From positions 218-6,020 of the forward strand of contig PFDC01000122.1 of the NCBI GenBank assembly GCA_002763035.1: a DNA stretch of 5,803 bases. Direction: 5' to 3'. Source of the DNA: Candidatus Pacearchaeota archaeon CG10_big_fil_rev_8_21_14_0_10_35_13. GTDB lineage: Archaea > Nanobdellota > Nanobdellia > Pacearchaeales > GW2011-AR1. Positions 5,073 to 5,803 of this stretch are shown piece by piece (the first letter of the stretch is position 1; the number at the start of each line of letters is the position of its first letter). A program made the translations under genes and the position numbers. The notes below the pieces were generated by a model. That model searched no databases. It saw nothing but the letters and a program-made list of their open reading frames with translations, and was not told the DNA's origin.

Positions 5073-5697
5073 GATTAAACCTTAATTTTACTTTATTAAA
5101 AATAAGTGTTAATGACATAATAACTACTGCACCAATACCTGCAAGAGACATATCCTTTTGAGAATCCCAAATATCACCTTGAGCAGCAAGAAAAACAAAA
5201 CTTGCCTTCTCTGGAAGATAAACCATTACAGCCCACTCAAAAATTTCATAAATTGCTGAAGCTCCAAATAAAATGAGGACTGGGACTGTGTAAGACCATA
5301 AATTCTTAATCTTAGTAGTTCTAATAAAAAACTCTCTTATAGGAATAGCAAGCAATAAACCAAAAGAAAAATGAACTATCCTATCAAAATAATTCCTTCC
5401 AGTGTCAAAAAGATTATTGAACCAATCAAGAGGTACGTTCTCATAAGAATAATGAGCCGCAATAAGGGGCATTGAGATATAAATAAAAATTAGTGTATAA
5501 GACAATTTAGAAAATCTAAACTTTTTTTGAGTTAATAACAAAATAAAAATTAAGGCCACCATGACAATAGCCTCAAGAAACCAAGCAAGACGATTCTTTG
5601 GATTTATCCCAGTAATTAATGCAAAAAAGAACCATGCAGCTGAGTAAATGTACAAAAGATTCAGTTCTTTCTTTTTTCCAAGATTATCCCTAACCAT
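5065..5697 (-). CDS. DUF2238 (YjdF-like) integral membrane protein
   Basis: This 210-residue protein has about six membrane helices (roughly 14-30, 38-56, 64-82, 104-122, 136-160, 183-201). Polar motifs in and beside the helices match the DUF2238 family: NPKNRLAWFLE (32-42), HYSYENVP (82-89), YFDRIVHF (103-110), REF (121-123), YEIFEW (150-155) and QGDIWDSQKDM (173-183). Conserved His, Asp, Glu and Arg at membrane level suggest an enzyme or metal site, but the family's function is not established. Length is normal for the family. The ATG is the first possible start, since TAA stands three codons upstream, and GGAGG lies 11 nt before it. The gene end overlaps bud32, which fits shared expression but need not mean shared function. 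Its mixed third-position codon use differs from bud32. Confidence 0.88.
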   Translation of the reverse strand: MVRDNLGKKKELNLLYIYSAAWFFFALITGINPKNRLAWFLEAIVMVALIFILLLTQKKFRFSKLSYTLIFIYISMPLIAAHYSYENVPLDWFNNLFDTGRNYFDRIVHFSFGLLLAIPIREFFIRTTKIKNLWSYTVPVLILFGASAIYEIFEWAVMVYLPEKASFVFLAAQGDIWDSQKDMSLAGIGAVVIMSLTLIFNKVKLRFNHG

Positions 5698-5706
5698 GAC
5701 TAATTA

Positions 5707-5713
5707 ATCCTCC
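5707..5713 (-). promoter_or_regulatory. Ribosome binding site of the DUF2238 gene
   Basis: GGAGGAT on the minus strand stands 11 nt (GGAGG core to ATG) before the start at 5697, a somewhat long but usable spacing. It overlaps the 8-bp palindrome CTCCGGAG (5710-5717). No convincing TATA box lies in the short gap to the upstream frame, so the gene may be carried on a longer transcript from the right. Confidence 0.5.
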
Positions 5714-5731
5714 GGAGATTACCCCTAAGCT

Positions 5732-5803
5732 CTAAAACAGTGAACTACCATAACCTAAAACTTTCATTTTGAGGTTATGGCTTCTTGCTTCATTGACAAC
5801 TGC
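5732..5803 (-). CDS. Possible C-terminal end of an upstream gene, cut by the right edge
   Basis: The minus strand is open from the window edge for 23 codons to TAG at 5734-5732. The peptide looks like real protein (it begins AVVNEARSHN and ends LGYGSSLF), while the other two minus frames contain stops. The stop lies 34 nt before the DUF2238 start, a spacing suited to an operon. I do not recognise the family from so short a piece. A plus-strand frame opening with ATG at 5777 (MASCFIDNC) is also open to the edge and cannot be excluded. Confidence 0.4.
   Translation of the reverse strand, partial: AVVNEARSHNLKMKVLGYGSSLF
5748..5780. repeat. Strong inverted repeat near the right edge
   Basis: CCATAACCT (5748-5756) and AGGTTATGG (5772-5780) are perfect 9-bp arms; with one bulged base the stem extends by four A-T pairs to a 6-nt loop. 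It lies within the possible C-terminal coding frame. On the minus strand a TGTTTTAG stretch follows after about 8 nt, so it could be a weak terminator or a processing hairpin between that gene and the DUF2238 gene. It could equally be an operator for either strand. Confidence 0.5.

Overview
The window looks archaeal, and most likely comes from a small-genome, AT-rich lineage of the DPANN type (Woesearchaeota/Pacearchaeota-like). This is inferred from a stand-alone Bud32 kinase of the KEOPS complex, TATA-box promoters about 25 nt before starts (one apparently leaderless), oligo-T terminators, a tRNA-Gln without encoded CCA that carries the A1-U72 pair typical of archaeal tRNA-Gln, and GAGGTG-type ribosome binding sites. 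No rRNA or taxon-specific marker is present, so the placement is tentative. All confident genes lie on the minus strand and are read here from right to left.

Right part (5803-4452): the last 23 codons of a possible upstream gene, then a six-helix membrane protein of the DUF2238 (E. coli YjdF-like) family, whose stop overlaps the start of bud32 by 8 nt. Bud32 is the kinase/ATPase of the KEOPS complex, which makes t6A in tRNA. Its KEOPS partners are not in the window.

Middle part (4281-1884): a separately promoted two-gene ABC exporter (ATPase, then ABC-2 type permease, 2 nt apart). The permease has a large extracytoplasmic, partly coiled-coil domain between its first and second membrane helices. 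Its end is followed at once by the TATA box and gene of tRNA-Gln(UUG).

Left part (1890-226): the 3' end of tRNA-Gln and the 15 nt behind it are repeated exactly (22 bp) 1643 bp further on. The repeats bound a small island that looks inserted at the tRNA gene. It carries a complete class II-like Fic (AMP-transferase) gene with its own TATA promoter set in inverted repeats, a GC-richer orphan small gene, and what looks like the tail of a broken gene. No integrase is inside. Left of the island are about 160 bases without an evident gene, a duplicated start-codon region, and a possible gene running off the left edge.

The ABC genes and bud32 share an extreme preference for codons ending in T, so that the plus strand is very poor in T. 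The island genes and the DUF2238 gene do not, which suggests different histories. The tRNA-bounded Fic island is the most interesting item.
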